64,000 nucleotides of DNA, taken from the NCBI RefSeq assembly GCF_900177625.1, contig NZ_FXAU01000004.1, positions 1 through 64,000 of the forward strand, in the 5' to 3' direction. Position numbers and translations under genes: made by a program. The notes beneath the pieces were generated by a model. The model ran no database searches. It saw only the letters and a program-made list of their open reading frames with translations, and was not told the origin of the DNA. Origin of the DNA: Sphingobacterium psychroaquaticum (lineage in GTDB: Bacteria; Bacteroidota; Bacteroidia; Sphingobacteriales; Sphingobacteriaceae). Below, piece after piece: positions 1 through 9,034 of this stretch (positions are counted from its first letter, which is position 1; every line of letters starts with the position of its first letter).

Positions 1-86
1 CAAAAATTCGGTAAAACCTCGCTCTATGTGCTCGGTAACCTCGTTTTTGACCTCTATTTCAAGTGTTCCTCCCTTGCGGAGTGGTG

Positions 87-118
87 CAAAGGTAGAAAAC
101 TTTACCTATTCCTTCCAA
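87..118 (-). promoter_or_regulatory. Bacteroidota-type promoter reading out of the window
   Basis: On the minus strand a -7 element TACCTTTG (87-94) sits 21 bases after TTG (116-118), matching the Bacteroidota consensus TTG-N19-23-TAnnTTTG. Transcription would run leftward out of the window, through a leader containing CTCCGCAAGGGAGG. The gene it serves is not visible. Confidence 0.55.
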
Positions 119-181
119 GACTTTGTTGGGTCTTTTTTTGGGATGCTGCATAACGCGCTGTAAACGTGGTGGATATTTTTC

Positions 182-303
182 GGTAGTTGGTAGATCGTAG
201 TTGGTAGTTTGTAGAAAGTAGTTCGTAGATTATGGTTTGTAGAAAGTAGTTCATGTTTGGATTGCTAAGAGCTCGTTGTTTATAGATTATGTTTTGTAGA
301 AAA
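182..303. repeat. Short TAG-rich direct repeats (site A)
   Basis: GTAGTTGGTAG occurs at 183-193 and 197-207. GTTTGTAGAAAGTAGTTC occurs exactly twice, at 207-224 and 235-252 (28-bp step). A degenerate AGATTATGKTTTGTAGAAA unit is at 227-245 and 284-302. The 18-mer at 190-207 recurs inverted at 15648-15665. This looks like expanded intergenic short-word repeats rather than a mobile element, because no terminal inverted repeats or ORF are seen. Confidence 0.7.
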
Positions 304-576
304 GGGCATGGGGACATGGAGGGACACGAACCAGAGGTTCGCGCCAGCATCAATTAGTTTATCAGAGGACACTCGACAGGTCGTAGTTTGCAAATAAGGA
401 CAGGTCATAGAAAAGAATAAGTACATAAAGATTGAAGACAGTAAGAGCATGGTTGCTGTTCATTGTTTAGAGAAGGGCGATAAGGAGAAGGGCGTATAAT
501 CGCAGAAACATGGGCAACAAGTCGTCGGCAGTTGGTAGCTCCTGGAATGGTTCGTCTTTAGGAAAATAGGTCATAC

Positions 577-596
577 TCGATCTCCGGAGAGATCGA
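577..596. other. Perfect 8-bp hairpin with CGGA loop
   Basis: TCGATCTC (577-584) pairs exactly with GAGATCGA (589-596) around a CGGA loop. There is no T tract, so it is not a standard terminator. Its role is unknown. Confidence 0.35.
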
Positions 597-1016
597 CGGA
601 CCATACAGACTACCTGCCTAAGCGCTGAACTTCCTCCCCTTCCTCGCGATCACCGACAGGGTTGTTGGCTATCGGATTAACCGACTAATTCCTCTAAAAC
701 AAAGCTGTCTCAATTTTCTTCCCGACAAACCAACAGCGATATACAATGAACAACCAACGAACTATAATCAATGAACTTCTCCTGCCCTCAAACGTTTTCG
801 TTAAAAAACACTGCTTAACATTTAAAAATCATCTGGTTTATTAATATCATTGTAATAGGCCAAAAAATGATTATAAACAATACCCTCGCAGAACACACAT
901 GAACAAGGCCTAACTTCTTTAGATAATGCAAAGATAAAGTCACAAAAAAAGCAATACCATAACAGTAAAGCTTTCTCATGTTCTCGAGCAACTATAAACC
1001 AAATTTGAATACTACA

Positions 1017-2417
1017 ATGAAAAAAACATTACGAGCCACATCGCTTATCCTTGCAGGGTTATTTTCAGCAGGCATGCTTCCTTATAGCTTATCTGCACAA
1101 ACGACTACAACAGATCAAAAAGGTTGGCATGCCCTTTTTGATGGCAGCACATTAAATGGCTGGAAAGCCGTTGGCGGAAAAGCACCGTACACGGTTGAAG
1201 ATGGTGCAATTGTGGGACGCATGACAAAAAAGACCCCCAACTCATTCTTGATTACAGAAGCAGAATATGGCGATTTTATACTAGAGTTGGATGTAAAGCT
1301 TGAAGGGAGTCAGACCAATTCCGGTATACAGACACGGAGTCATTTCGACGCCGCAGCCAATAATGGACAAGGACGTGTATATGGTCGCCAGATGGAGATC
1401 GATCCGACCCCACGCGCTTGGACTGGTGGTGTCTACGATGAAGCACGTCGCGGATGGCTTTACCCTGTAGATCTCAACGAAAGTGCAAAAAGTCTATATA
1501 AAAGCAATGCATACAATCATTACCGCATCGAGGCTATTGGAGACGAATTAAAAACATGGGTGAATGGTGTCCCCGTTGCGTCTGTCATAGATACCATAGA
1601 TAGAAAAGGCTTTATTGGGTTGCAAGTACATAGTATCCCTGAAGATCTAGACGGGCAGAAGGTGTATTTTAAAAACATCCGCATCCAAACAACAAACCTA
1701 AAGCCTAAATCGTCGACAAATAATATACATATTGTCAATCTACAGCCTAATCAGTTAAGTAAATCGGAGAAAAAGGATGGCTTCAAGTTGCTGTTTAACG
1801 GTCAAAATGCCAACGAATGGCGCAGTGTACGCTCCGATAAATTCCCTTCGCAAGGTTGGTCTGTGGGCAATGGTACGATTACTGTTCTAAAATCCGATGG
1901 CGGCGAATCTACCAACGGGGGCGATATCATCACAAAAGATAAATACGCAGCATTTGACCTATCCTTCGAATTCAAATTATCACCTGGAGCTAATAGTGGT
2001 GTTAAATATTTTGTTACGTTAAAAGAACAAACGAACGGTTCTGCTATCGGACTTGAATATCAAATATTAGACGATGAGAAGCACCCCGATGCTAAGCTTG
2101 GTCGGGAGGGCAACAGAACACTCGCTTCTTTATATGACTTAAAGACATCAAATAGAGAAGGGAGAGCACGTAGACCTATTGGAGAATGGAACAGAGGGCG
2201 TATTGTTGTCACGCCAGACAATCAAGTTACACACTACCTTAATGGTATAAAAATGTTAAGCTATCAACGCGGATCGCAAGAGTTCAAAGAGCTTGTTGCT
2301 AAAAGTAAATACAAAGACTGGGAGGCTTTTGGCGAAGCTAAAGAAGGACATATCCTCCTACAGGATCATGGCGACAATGTATCCTTCCGCAACATAAAAA
2401 TTAAAAAGATCAAGTAA
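1017..2417 (+). CDS. Secreted tandem DUF1080 (3-keto-disaccharide hydrolase-fold) protein
   Basis: Two copies of the DUF1080 fold (concanavalin-like jelly roll) are visible, about residues 34-225 and 250-465. Each opens with a W/F-x-x-L-F-[ND]-G motif (GWHALFDG, GFKLLFNG) and contains NSGI/NSGV. DUF1080 members include 3-keto-glycoside hydrolases and carbohydrate-binding proteins. I chose the ATG at 1017 over the one at 978 because it places a clean signal peptide (MKKTLRATSLILAGLFSAGM, ending SAQ) at the N-terminus. The next gene, 16 bases downstream, is a Gfo/Idh/MocA oxidoreductase, a frequent DUF1080 partner in Bacteroidota that may generate or reduce 3-keto sugars. The family call is firm; the substrate is unknown. 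Confidence 0.85.
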   Translation: MKKTLRATSLILAGLFSAGMLPYSLSAQTTTTDQKGWHALFDGSTLNGWKAVGGKAPYTVEDGAIVGRMTKKTPNSFLITEAEYGDFILELDVKLEGSQTNSGIQTRSHFDAAANNGQGRVYGRQMEIDPTPRAWTGGVYDEARRGWLYPVDLNESAKSLYKSNAYNHYRIEAIGDELKTWVNGVPVASVIDTIDRKGFIGLQVHSIPEDLDGQKVYFKNIRIQTTNLKPKSSTNNIHIVNLQPNQLSKSEKKDGFKLLFNGQNANEWRSVRSDKFPSQGWSVGNGTITVLKSDGGESTNGGDIITKDKYAAFDLSFEFKLSPGANSGVKYFVTLKEQTNGSAIGLEYQILDDEKHPDAKLGREGNRTLASLYDLKTSNREGRARRPIGEWNRGRIVVTPDNQVTHYLNGIKMLSYQRGSQEFKELVAKSKYKDWEAFGEAKEGHILLQDHGDNVSFRNIKIKKIK

Positions 2418-2433
2418 TCAAAAAAGACGAAAA

Positions 2434-3849
2434 ATGATCCACTCTTTATCACGTAGAAGCTTTATTAAAAAGACCACTATGGTCGGTGGTGCTTTAATTA
2501 TGTCAAATAGCCTGCTTGGAAATATCAAGATGGCGTCCCCCAACGAGCGCATTAACTTGGTTTGTGTAGGTATTGGCAACCGAGCCGCTGAAATCATTAA
2601 AGATCTACATAAAACCGGCTTATGTAATGTCGTGGGGTTATGCGACGTCGATTTAGGGGCTAAACACACGTTGGATATCTTAAAGCTATTTCCGGATGCA
2701 AAAAAATTCCAAGATTTCAGACGTATGTTCGATGAGATGTCCAATGAATTTGATGCTGTCTCTATTGGCACCCCTGACTTTGCTCACTTTGCCGTAACCA
2801 TGCAAGCAATCGACATGGGAAAACATGTATATGTCGAAAAACCAATGGCCAGTACTTTTTGGGAAGTTGAGCTGATGATGAACAAAGCAGCCAAACATCC
2901 TAATGTGGTGACTCAAATGGGAAATCAAGGCCATTCTGAGGCCAACTACTTCCAATTTAAAACATGGCAGGAAGCAGGTATTATTAAGGATGTTACCCGT
3001 ATTGATGCCCACATGAATATGCCGCGTCGCTGGCATACATGGGACCCGAATATAACGCGTTTTCCACACGCAGAAACAATTCCTGACACCTTGGATTGGG
3101 ACATCTGGCAAATGCAAACCTTAGGGCACGATTATAATAAAGACTTTGTAAATGGACAATGGCGTTGTTGGTTCGATTTTGGTATGGGGGCTCTAGGCGA
3201 CTGGGGCGCTCACATTTTAGATACAGCACATGAGTTTTTAAATCTGGGATATCCAACTTCAGTAGAGGCCATTAAATTAGATGGTCATAACTCATTCTTT
3301 TTCCCTATGTCTTCGACATTAAAATTCCATTTTCCGAAACGTAGCAAGATGCCGGCACTAGACATTAACTGGTACGACGGGCTAGATAACCTCCCGCCTA
3401 TTCCTACGGGTTATGGGGTATCTGGACTAGACCCAAATATTCCACCCCCAAGCACAGGTAAAATAGAGCCTGTAAAATTAAATCCAGGAAAAATCATCTA
3501 TAGCAAGAACCTAACGTTTAAAGGTGGGTCTCACGGAAGTACTTTGCAAATTATACCTGCAGATAAAGCGAAAGAGATGGAGCGAAAACTACCGGAAGTA
3601 CCAGCCTCTCCTTCCAATCACTTTGCTAATTTCCTCAAAGCTTGTAAAGGAGAAGAAAAAACACGCTCTTCATTTGATATAGCCGGACCACTCAGTCAGG
3701 TCTTCTGTTTAGGCGTTATCACACAGCGATTAAATAATAAAATTATCTTCGACCCGAAGAAAAAAGAAATAACCAACGATAGATTTGCAAACGCACTATT
3801 AATGGGTCCCCCTCCTGCAAAAGGATGGGAACAATATTACAAAGTCTAA
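2434..3849 (+). CDS. Tat-exported Gfo/Idh/MocA family oxidoreductase
   Basis: NAD(P)-dependent sugar oxidoreductase family. The N-terminus carries a twin-arginine signal, RRSFIKK (residues 7-13), followed by a hydrophobic stretch, so the protein is probably exported folded with its cofactor. A Rossmann segment with VCVGIGNRA starts near residue 38, and the family EKP motif lies in VYVEKPMAS near residue 135. The C-terminal half (from about 180) is the substrate and dimer domain, with GALGDWGAHILD. At 471 aa it matches the long exported subgroup. It is probably co-transcribed with the DUF1080 gene 16 bases upstream. A role in oxidising or reducing C3 of glycosides is inferred from that pairing; the substrate cannot be read from the sequence. 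Confidence 0.88.
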   Translation: MIHSLSRRSFIKKTTMVGGALIMSNSLLGNIKMASPNERINLVCVGIGNRAAEIIKDLHKTGLCNVVGLCDVDLGAKHTLDILKLFPDAKKFQDFRRMFDEMSNEFDAVSIGTPDFAHFAVTMQAIDMGKHVYVEKPMASTFWEVELMMNKAAKHPNVVTQMGNQGHSEANYFQFKTWQEAGIIKDVTRIDAHMNMPRRWHTWDPNITRFPHAETIPDTLDWDIWQMQTLGHDYNKDFVNGQWRCWFDFGMGALGDWGAHILDTAHEFLNLGYPTSVEAIKLDGHNSFFFPMSSTLKFHFPKRSKMPALDINWYDGLDNLPPIPTGYGVSGLDPNIPPPSTGKIEPVKLNPGKIIYSKNLTFKGGSHGSTLQIIPADKAKEMERKLPEVPASPSNHFANFLKACKGEEKTRSSFDIAGPLSQVFCLGVITQRLNNKIIFDPKKKEITNDRFANALLMGPPPAKGWEQYYKV

Positions 3850-3856
3850 TACACGC

Positions 3857-3893
3857 TTGTCTTTTGCAGCGCCGAGGGTGCTGCAAAAGACAA
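3857..3893. terminator. Bidirectional terminator-like hairpin
   Basis: A 14-bp perfect inverted repeat (3857-3870 with 3880-3893) fills the 44-bp gap between two convergent genes. No strong T tract follows on either strand, so the hairpin may separate the transcripts or stabilise their 3' ends rather than act as a classic intrinsic terminator. Confidence 0.5.
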
Positions 3894-5063
3894 TTACGAA
3901 AACGCACTTAATCCCGTAATATCTTGTCCTGTGATTAACAAATGAATATCGTGCGTTCCTTCATACGTAATTACAGACTCCAGGTTCATCATATGTCGCA
4001 TCAGTGGAAAATCCCCAACAATTCCCATCGCACCAAGCACTTGACGCCCTTCGCGTGCCACTTTCAAAGCCATCTCTACGTTGTTTCGTTTCGCCATGGA
4101 GATCTGTTGCGGCGTAGCTCTTCCTTCGTTTTTTAAAACTCCTAAACGCCACGACAACAACTGTGCTTTGGTTATCTCCGTCAACATTTCAGCCATCTTA
4201 CGTTGTTGCAACTGAAATGCCGCGATCGGTTTACCGAACTGCTCTCGCTCCGTAGCATACTTTACTACCGTTTCATAACAGTCTAAAGCAGCTCCAATCA
4301 CCCCCCATGAAATACCATATCGAGCCGAATTAAGGCACGATAACGGGCCTTTCATGCTAGCAACATCCGGCAAAATATCTGTTTGCCTTATATATACATT
4401 ATCAAATACCAGCTCGCCTGTACGAGAAGCACGTAAAGACCATTTATTTCCGGTCTCTATACGCGTAAAACCCGCATATTCTCTCCGCACGATAACACCA
4501 CGAACCTTACCTGCCTCATCGCGTGCCCACACGACCGCAACATCACATATAGGAGCATTCGTTATCCACATCTTAGCACCATTCAAACGGTAACCGTCAC
4601 CATCTTTTGTTAATCGCGTTTCCATTTGTCCGGGATCCGAACCATGATTCGGCTCTGTTAGTCCAAAAGCACCAATTAAATCCCCCTTTGCAAGAGCCGG
4701 TAGCAATTCTTGTTTTTGCTGTTCCGAACCGTATGTGTATATTGGAAACATCACCAAAGACGATTGTACCGATGCGGCAGACCGTACAGCCGAATCGCCC
4801 GCTTCTAATTCCTGCATAATCAAACCATACGACATCTGATCTAACCCCGCTCCTCCATATGTAGCGGGAATATAAACTCCCAATGCTCCAATATCTCCTA
4901 GTTTTTTCATCAATCCGGGTATTTCGGTATGCCCCTGCGCGTGCTCCTCTATAGTCGGACGGATTTCACGTTGAACAAACTCGCGAACGGCCTGCCGAAC
5001 CATCTTTTGCTCCGCACTCAATAAGTCATCAATGGCGTAATAATCGATATTGATATTTCTCAT
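3894..5063 (-). CDS. gcdH: Glutaryl-CoA dehydrogenase
   Basis: FAD-dependent dehydrogenase that oxidises and decarboxylates glutaryl-CoA to crotonyl-CoA, late in lysine degradation. The 389 residues cover the acyl-CoA dehydrogenase fold. The catalytic base is Glu368 in YEGTHDIH. GLTEPNHGSDPG, WITNAP and CLNSARYGISWGV are the forms typical of glutaryl-CoA dehydrogenases rather than short- or medium-chain enzymes. It diverges from the lysine 6-aminotransferase/semialdehyde dehydrogenase operon across a 116-bp region holding an inverted repeat, so a shared regulator is likely. The enzymes linking aminoadipate to glutaryl-CoA are not in the window. Confidence 0.92.
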   Translation of the reverse strand: MRNINIDYYAIDDLLSAEQKMVRQAVREFVQREIRPTIEEHAQGHTEIPGLMKKLGDIGALGVYIPATYGGAGLDQMSYGLIMQELEAGDSAVRSAASVQSSLVMFPIYTYGSEQQKQELLPALAKGDLIGAFGLTEPNHGSDPGQMETRLTKDGDGYRLNGAKMWITNAPICDVAVVWARDEAGKVRGVIVRREYAGFTRIETGNKWSLRASRTGELVFDNVYIRQTDILPDVASMKGPLSCLNSARYGISWGVIGAALDCYETVVKYATEREQFGKPIAAFQLQQRKMAEMLTEITKAQLLSWRLGVLKNEGRATPQQISMAKRNNVEMALKVAREGRQVLGAMGIVGDFPLMRHMMNLESVITYEGTHDIHLLITGQDITGLSAFS

Positions 5064-5115
5064 AAAATAGATCTATTCGTTACTGAACTAAAATTATAAA
5101 ATATTTTACACTTAA

Positions 5116-5139
5116 AATTTTATTTATAAAAATAAAATT
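5116..5139. promoter_or_regulatory. Inverted repeat in divergent lysine-catabolism promoter region
   Basis: AATTTTATTT (5116-5125) and AAATAAAATT (5130-5139) form a perfect 10-bp inverted repeat with a 4-base spacer, near the middle of the AT-rich gap between gcdH and the pcd-lat operon. It resembles an operator (for example for an Lrp/AsnC-type regulator), but an AT-rich chance palindrome is possible. Confidence 0.4.
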
Positions 5140-5179
5140 CACTATTTTTATGAAATCATAGAATAATATAAACCTACAT

Positions 5180-6709
5180 ATGATCAAGAAAGAATTAAAA
5201 GCGCTTGGGATCGATCTGCTTGTTAATGGAACATCAACGGGCACCAAATGGTTTGGTCAAGGCGAAAAAATTACTTCGTTTTCGCCTGTCGATGGTAAAT
5301 CAATCGGACAGGTCTCTTCTTCCACACGAAAAGATTACGACAAAGTACTTCAAGCTGCCGAAAGCGCTAAAAAGGTCTGGGCTGATATCCCTGCCCCAAA
5401 GCGAGGAGAAATCGTCAGACAGTTTGGAGACAAATTGCGTGAACTAAAAGATGTTCTCGGAAAATTGGTTTCTTACGAAATGGGGAAATCTTACCAAGAA
5501 GGACTAGGAGAAGTACAGGAGATGATTGATATCTGCGATTTTGCAGTGGGACAATCGCGTCAATTGTATGGATTCACGATCCACTCAGAGCGCCCGTCAC
5601 ACCGGATGTACGAGCAATATCACCCACTCGGTATCGTCGGTATTATTTCAGCTTTTAACTTCCCTGTTGCTGTTTGGTCCTGGAACGCGGCGCTCGCTTT
5701 AATATGTGGCGATGTTATTATTTGGAAAGGTAGCGAAAAGACTCCTTTATGCGCTGTCGCCTGTCAAAAGATACTAGCAGATGTATTAAAGGCGAACAAA
5801 CTCCCCGAAGGAATCTCTTCTCTTGTAACTGGGGATGCTGAAGTGGGCAAATGGCTTGCAGAAGATAAGCGTATCGCTTTGGTTTCAGCAACAGGATCTA
5901 CCCGCATGGGCAAACAGGTTGCCGTTACAGTAGCTAATCGGTTAGGCCGATCTCTATTAGAGCTTGGAGGGAACAATGCCATTATTGTCACACCACAGGC
6001 CGATTTAAAAATGACAATCATAGGTGCTGTCTTTGGCGCAGTCGGCACAGCAGGTCAACGCTGCACCAGCACCAGAAGACTAATCATTCACAAAGACATC
6101 TATGAGCAGGTGAAAAAATCTTTGACCGACGCTTATAAACAGATTAAAATTGGAGATCCATTGAACACTAAAAATCATATGGGTCCTTTAATCGATACCG
6201 ATGCCGTTCAAAACTATCTCGTTGCCATTGATAAAATAAAGGCCGAAGGTGGAACATTACTTGTCAAGGGTGGAGTTCTAAAAGGGAAAGGCTACGAAAG
6301 TGAGTGTTATGTACAACCTGTTATAGCCGAAGTCGAAAATAGCTATGAAATTGTTCAAACAGAGACATTCGCTCCTATATTATATCTCATCAAGTACGAA
6401 GGTGAAGTGGAAAATGCGATCGCTTTACAGAATCAAGTAGCGCAAGGTTTATCCTCAGCAATCATGACGACCAATTTACGTGAAGCCGAGCTATTTCTCA
6501 GCCAGAATGGTTCAGATTGTGGTATTGCCAATGTCAATATCGGCACCTCAGGTGCGGAGATTGGTGGGGCCTTTGGCGGCGAAAAAGAAACAGGAGGGGG
6601 ACGAGAATCGGGATCGGATTCATGGAAAGCTTATATGCGCAGACAAACGAACACAATTAACTACAGCACAAGCCTTCCTCTTGCACAAGGCATTAAATTT
6701 GATTTATAA
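5180..6709 (+). CDS. pcd: Piperideine-6-carboxylate / 2-aminoadipate-6-semialdehyde dehydrogenase (ALDH7 family)
   Basis: NAD(P)-dependent aldehyde dehydrogenase oxidising 2-aminoadipate 6-semialdehyde, the product of lysine 6-transamination, to 2-aminoadipate. At 509 aa it is full length. The catalytic cysteine is Cys295 in GTAGQRCTS, and the general base is Glu261 in ELGGNNAII, the ALDH7 form of this motif. NFPVAVWSWNAALALICGD is also ALDH7-type. Its stop overlaps the ATG of the lysine aminotransferase gene by one base (TAATG), indicating translational coupling. The name pcd follows the lat/pcd pair described in Flavobacterium lutescens; amaB and ALDH7A1 are equivalent names elsewhere. Confidence 0.92.
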   Translation: MIKKELKALGIDLLVNGTSTGTKWFGQGEKITSFSPVDGKSIGQVSSSTRKDYDKVLQAAESAKKVWADIPAPKRGEIVRQFGDKLRELKDVLGKLVSYEMGKSYQEGLGEVQEMIDICDFAVGQSRQLYGFTIHSERPSHRMYEQYHPLGIVGIISAFNFPVAVWSWNAALALICGDVIIWKGSEKTPLCAVACQKILADVLKANKLPEGISSLVTGDAEVGKWLAEDKRIALVSATGSTRMGKQVAVTVANRLGRSLLELGGNNAIIVTPQADLKMTIIGAVFGAVGTAGQRCTSTRRLIIHKDIYEQVKKSLTDAYKQIKIGDPLNTKNHMGPLIDTDAVQNYLVAIDKIKAEGGTLLVKGGVLKGKGYESECYVQPVIAEVENSYEIVQTETFAPILYLIKYEGEVENAIALQNQVAQGLSSAIMTTNLREAELFLSQNGSDCGIANVNIGTSGAEIGGAFGGEKETGGGRESGSDSWKAYMRRQTNTINYSTSLPLAQGIKFDL

Positions 6710-7995
6710 TGAGAGAACTACATAAACAACTTTCAAAACATATCTTAGCCGATGGTCTGCCTATAGAGCTAGATCTTGAAAACTCACACGGTTCTTATAT
6801 TAAGGATCGCAATGGAGATGAATACATTGATATGTTTAGCATGTTTGCCTCCTCACCTGTGGGCTACAATCATCCGCATATCGTCTCTCAACAGGATTTC
6901 CTTGGGAAGATGGCGATTAATAAACCTGCCATGTCAGATGCATATCCTTATCAATATGCAGACATTGTCAATACCTTTGAACGTGTTGCTATGCCGAAGG
7001 AACTTTCCTACTGCTTCTTCATCTCTGGAGGTACACTTGCCGTAGAGAACGCATTAAAAACCGCGTTCGATTGGAAAACAAGACTTAACCTTTCACGTGG
7101 AATACAAAAAGAAGCTTCACAGGTTATTCACTTTAAGCAAGCATTCCACGGCAGATCGGGCTACACCTTATCGTTGACCAACACCAAAGATCCCAGAAAG
7201 TACATGTATTTTCCAAAATTTGATTGGCCAAGGATTACCAACCCGAAGTTAACCTTCCCAATAACAGAGGATGCGATTAGCGAGACGATACAGGAAGAAC
7301 GTTTAGCGATTAAACAGATTGAAGAGGCTTTACAGAAAGCACCTCATGAAGTTGCCTGTTTAATTATTGAGCCCATCCAGGCCGAAGGTGGCGACAATCA
7401 TTTTCGCAAAGAATTTTTCAAAAAACTACGTCAGATCTGTGACGAACACGAGATTTTATTAATATTGGATGAGGTACAAACGGGGCTCGCTATGACCGGT
7501 AAAATGTGGGCTTTCCAGCACTATGATATTATTCCTGATGTAATCGCTTTTGGAAAAAAATCACAAGTTTGTGGAATCCTTGCCAATCGGGAAAAGCTGG
7601 ACCAGGTCGAAAACCATGTTTTTAAAGAATCAAGCCGTATCAACTCCACGTTCGGCGGAAATTTCATCGACATGATTCGCTTTAAATTGATTCTGGAAAT
7701 TATTGAAAAAGAAAAGCTCGTTGAGAAAGCTGAAAAAACTGGTGAATATCTGCTAGACAAAATAACAAAATTGACCCATACACATAAGCACTTAAGCAAT
7801 GCTCGCGGACTAGGCTTACTGGTTGCATTTGATTTTGACACACCTGAGCAGCGTGATGCTTTTGTACATTCAGCATTTGAGAACAAGATGATTATTTTGG
7901 GTTGTGGCGAACGGAGTGTCCGTTTCAGACCACACCTCACTGCGACTATTGAAGATATAGACAAGGCTATTGCTGTGGTCGAAAAATCGTTATAA
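6709..7995 (+). CDS. lat: L-lysine 6-aminotransferase
   Basis: PLP-dependent class III aminotransferase that moves the epsilon-amino group of lysine to 2-oxoglutarate, giving aminoadipate semialdehyde (cyclising to piperideine-6-carboxylate). At 428 aa it is full length. The PLP lysine lies in IAFGKKSQVCG (Lys283/284), a form specific to lysine 6-aminotransferases, and LILDEVQTG supplies the cofactor-contacting Asp. The start codon overlaps the pcd stop by one base. With gcdH across the divergent promoter region this forms a catabolic lysine module. Lysine aminotransferases also serve beta-lactam synthesis, but no such genes are present here. Confidence 0.93.
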   Translation: MRELHKQLSKHILADGLPIELDLENSHGSYIKDRNGDEYIDMFSMFASSPVGYNHPHIVSQQDFLGKMAINKPAMSDAYPYQYADIVNTFERVAMPKELSYCFFISGGTLAVENALKTAFDWKTRLNLSRGIQKEASQVIHFKQAFHGRSGYTLSLTNTKDPRKYMYFPKFDWPRITNPKLTFPITEDAISETIQEERLAIKQIEEALQKAPHEVACLIIEPIQAEGGDNHFRKEFFKKLRQICDEHEILLILDEVQTGLAMTGKMWAFQHYDIIPDVIAFGKKSQVCGILANREKLDQVENHVFKESSRINSTFGGNFIDMIRFKLILEIIEKEKLVEKAEKTGEYLLDKITKLTHTHKHLSNARGLGLLVAFDFDTPEQRDAFVHSAFENKMIILGCGERSVRFRPHLTATIEDIDKAIAVVEKSL

Positions 7996-7996
7996 G

Positions 7997-8033
7997 AATA
8001 TGCCCCGGTCACTTCTTAGTCCCGGGGCATATT
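7997..8033. terminator. Bidirectional terminator-like hairpin
   Basis: AATATGCCCCGG (7997-8008) pairs over 12 bp with CCGGGGCATATT (8022-8033), between the convergent lat and 8044-9027 genes. It is GC-rich at the tip but lacks a T tract. Confidence 0.5.
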
Positions 8034-8043
8034 ACGATAAATG

Positions 8044-9027
8044 TTATTGTTTCGGTATATCTTCAATAACCCGAAAAGCTCCACTTTCATCGGCAATAAA
8101 AGTCATGGGCTGTTCTGGATTTTTTATAATTTCAAACAATGTAAATCCCCATGGTTTCCAAAAGTTCTCCAACACCTGCCCATAGGTTTTCGCTTGCCAA
8201 TTATCAAAAATAGGTTTCAACGTCCAATCGTTTAGTGGCATAGGTTCTACAAAAACCTTTTGTGGTGTTTCCATAAATGTATATTCGGGCAAACGATTAA
8301 AGAGGTATGCGGTGTAGAAATACCGAGCACAGATTTCTTCAAACTGAATCGGGTGCAACACATGGTCCTTAACTTTCTCCAAAACTTCTTCATGATAAAT
8401 CGCATTGGTACCATTGTCTTGCAGTGTAGCAATAATCGCAAAATCCTTCATTCGTAAAGAAAAAATCAACGTATTGATTTCATCTCTATAATTAAATGTA
8501 TCAGCTGGATTATCTACCGGGAGCACAAGAATGGTAAATGGATTCTTGTGTTCAAATTCCATCGGTAGAATCAAGGATTGCAACATGGTATGCAGGTTAC
8601 GAAACTTATGCACTAAAGCTTGTGAAAAGTTCATATCCCCCCCACTGATCAGGGCTTGCTTGACGCCGGCCTGTATTTCATTAAAGACAACACCATATAA
8701 GATACGTCCCACCCATTGAAACAGGAGTTCTTGCGGTAATTCCCGAACTCCATGATAGCCTTGCTCAATCGCTTGCTCAACCGCATCATCCATAATTCCA
8801 ATCGCTTGAGCCGCATCCACACTACACGGCAGCTTCAGGCTTTTGTAGGTAACGATATTCTCATCCAACATTTTAAAAGGACTTTCCTCTAACCCAAAAG
8901 CACGCATCATCCATACCGGGAACACTTGTATTTGCTCGTCCGCAGAGACAAGCGCATCACCTGTTAAGAAACAGGTTTGATTATCGAATTTAAAATCTAA
9001 AAATGGATTGTAAAGTTTCCGTGCCAT
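8044..9027 (-). CDS. Conserved hypothetical protein, 327 aa
   Basis: I do not recognise a characterised family. The protein is soluble, acidic and aromatic-rich, with no signal peptide or membrane segment and no obvious enzyme motif. A region near residues 95-175 looks helical. It reads like the uncharacterised cytoplasmic proteins conserved in Sphingobacteriales. A perfect -7 box (TACCTTTG) lies only 7 bases upstream of the ATG, so the mRNA may have almost no leader. It is transcribed alone, convergent with lat and divergent from mtgA. It is clearly a gene by length and codon use; its function is unknown. Confidence 0.75.
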   Translation of the reverse strand: MARKLYNPFLDFKFDNQTCFLTGDALVSADEQIQVFPVWMMRAFGLEESPFKMLDENIVTYKSLKLPCSVDAAQAIGIMDDAVEQAIEQGYHGVRELPQELLFQWVGRILYGVVFNEIQAGVKQALISGGDMNFSQALVHKFRNLHTMLQSLILPMEFEHKNPFTILVLPVDNPADTFNYRDEINTLIFSLRMKDFAIIATLQDNGTNAIYHEEVLEKVKDHVLHPIQFEEICARYFYTAYLFNRLPEYTFMETPQKVFVEPMPLNDWTLKPIFDNWQAKTYGQVLENFWKPWGFTLFEIIKNPEQPMTFIADESGAFRVIEDIPKQ

Positions 9028-9034
9028 ATAGGGG

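Larger units (their letters stand above)
1..1016. other. Non-coding left end with repeats
   Basis: About 1 kb without a credible gene. It holds an outward-facing promoter near the edge, a cluster of short TAG-rich repeats (about 182-303), a small perfect hairpin at 577-596, and AT-rich sequence before the first gene. Short direct repeats also occur near 374-415 (variants of GACAGGTCRTAG) and 473-500 (GAGAAGGGCG twice). The only open frames are short, and one is built from the repeat itself. No tRNA or rRNA was recognised. Confidence 0.7.

Noticed and set aside
87..118. rRNA operon leader at the left edge
   Set aside because: A good promoter is present, but no recognisable 16S or processing-site sequence lies in the 86 visible bases.
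102..353. 83-aa minus-strand ORF in the left repeat
   Set aside because: Its sequence is the repeat translated (repeated STNY/TNYQ units), with no family resemblance.
929..936. Minus-strand -7 box TATCTTTG upstream of the DUF1080 gene
   Set aside because: No -33 element at the right distance and no gene on that strand to serve.
978..1016. Upstream ATG for the DUF1080 protein
   Set aside because: It would bury the signal peptide behind 13 polar residues.
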